Shown: positions 5,879-6,262 of the stretch, piece by piece | How the letters are laid out: each line of letters opens with the position of its first letter | How positions within the stretch are numbered: the stretch's first letter is position 1 | Assembly (NCBI GenBank): GCA_913776675.1 | Contig: CAJYRE010000348.1 | Span: 1-6,262 of the forward strand | Reading direction: 5' to 3' | Origin: Rhizobiaceae bacterium | Lineage (GTDB): Bacteria; Pseudomonadota; Alphaproteobacteria; Rhizobiales; Rhizobiaceae | DNA length: 6,262 nt | Program-made: the position numbers and the translations under genes | Notes under the pieces: generated by a model | What the model was told of the DNA's origin: nothing | Database searches by the model: none | What the model saw: the letters and a program-made list of their open reading frames with translations, nothing else

Positions 5879-5895
5879 ATAGGGGGGTACCCTAT
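5879..5895. promoter_or_regulatory. DmeR operator (AT-flanked G/C tract dyad)
   Basis: ATAGGG (5879-5884) and CCCTAT (5890-5895) form an inverted repeat around GGGTA, giving ATAGGGGGGTACCCTAT with a run of six G. A G/C tract flanked by AT-rich inverted sequence is the operator type recognised by RcnR-like repressors, and the site resembles the palindrome described in front of dmeRF in Rhizobium leguminosarum. Only three bases separate it from the dmeR ATG. On the minus strand the AATATAG at its upstream edge may be part of the -10 element. Binding by DmeR is inferred. Confidence 0.75.
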
Positions 5896-5939
5896 ATTGC
5901 AGCCAAACGCAAGAAGACGCTTTAAAAGAAAAGCATCAT

Positions 5940-6262
5940 TCACGCAAAGGGAATAGCCAGAACAAGCCCTGCAAACAGCAGCAATCCAACCTTGCCGTTC
6001 AGTTTGAACAGCGCAAGGCATTGGGTTGGATTATCAATATCCAGCACAATGATCTGGTAGGCCAGCAGCGCCAAAGCTGCGAGAAGGCCGAGATAGGCCG
6101 GGAAGCTCACGCCCGCCAGCCCAAAGGCCATGGCCAGCAGCAGACCCATGACGCTGTAAAAACCGCAAAGCCAGATTTTGGTGTCATCGGCAAACAGCCG
6201 CGCGGTGGACCGCACACCGATCAGGGCATCGTCTTCTTTGTCCTGATGGGCGTAGATGGTGT
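5940..6262 (-). CDS. ubiA: 4-hydroxybenzoate polyprenyltransferase UbiA, C-terminal part (5' end outside the window)
   Basis: The last 106 residues of the protein are present and the reading frame is open to the right edge. The fragment starts at TIYAHQDKEDDALIGV, the second aspartate-rich motif of UbiA prenyltransferases (DxxxD-type, Mg-diphosphate binding). It continues through hydrophobic helices to the conserved CLALFKLNGKVGLLLFAGL near the C-terminus. UbiA attaches the polyprenyl chain to 4-hydroxybenzoate in ubiquinone synthesis, in the inner membrane. The in-frame ATG codons inside the window are internal, so the true start lies upstream of the window. Other UbiA-superfamily members, such as heme O synthase, are less likely given this motif wording. 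No clear terminator is seen in the 64 bases before dmeR, so some read-through into dmeRF is possible. Confidence 0.9.
   Translation of the reverse strand, partial: TIYAHQDKEDDALIGVRSTARLFADDTKIWLCGFYSVMGLLLAMAFGLAGVSFPAYLGLLAALALLAYQIIVLDIDNPTQCLALFKLNGKVGLLLFAGLVLAIPFA

Overview
The window looks like chromosomal DNA from the order Rhizobiales, most likely the Rhizobium/Agrobacterium/Allorhizobium group. Four things point there: a multi-repeat DUF1217 protein of the rhizobial flagellar type, a DUF6101 protein, a dmeR-dmeF cobalt/nickel efflux operon with a rhizobial-type operator, and a palindromic intergenic repeat with the wording typical of these genomes. I worked by reading alone, so family names come from motif recognition and no search was run.

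Layout from left to right. Bases 1-189 are non-coding on the evidence available and carry two strong hairpins just past the end of the first gene. Bases 190-2379 (minus) encode a 729-residue DUF1217 protein built from six tandem copies of a roughly 78-residue repeat. Bases 2380-2829 are intergenic; the last 75 bases can fold into a three-stem leader whose closing helix covers the ribosome binding site of the next gene, DUF6101 (2830-3399, plus), which ends in a good terminator hairpin. Bases 3400-3705 are an AT-richer spacer with an operator-like dyad. A two-gene unit follows on the plus strand: a DUF2778/Tlde1-like peptidoglycan-modifying enzyme (3706-4188), overlapped by four bases by a small two-helix membrane protein (4185-4451). 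Bases 4452-4595 hold hairpins and a rhizobial palindromic repeat between convergent genes. On the minus strand lie dmeF (4596-5603) and dmeR (5600-5875), also overlapping by four bases, with an operator directly in front of dmeR. Finally, the C-terminal part of ubiA (4-hydroxybenzoate polyprenyltransferase) runs off the right edge.

How the genes work together. DmeR and DmeF form a self-contained metal-homeostasis unit: the repressor senses Ni/Co and the CDF pump exports it. The DUF2778 gene and its overlapping partner look like an orphan toxin-immunity pair acting in the periplasm. The enzyme has the His...Ser-x-Gly-Cys motif of the Tlde1 type VI effectors, and the partner is predicted to place its central loop in the periplasm. 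No secretion gene (hcp, vgrG, PAAR) is visible here. The pair is less GC-rich than its flanks by hand count, which suggests acquisition by transfer. UbiA (ubiquinone synthesis), DUF6101 and DUF1217 look like resident chromosomal genes.

The points most worth following are the candidate effector-immunity pair, the possible riboswitch-like leader of DUF6101, and the six-repeat architecture of the DUF1217 protein.
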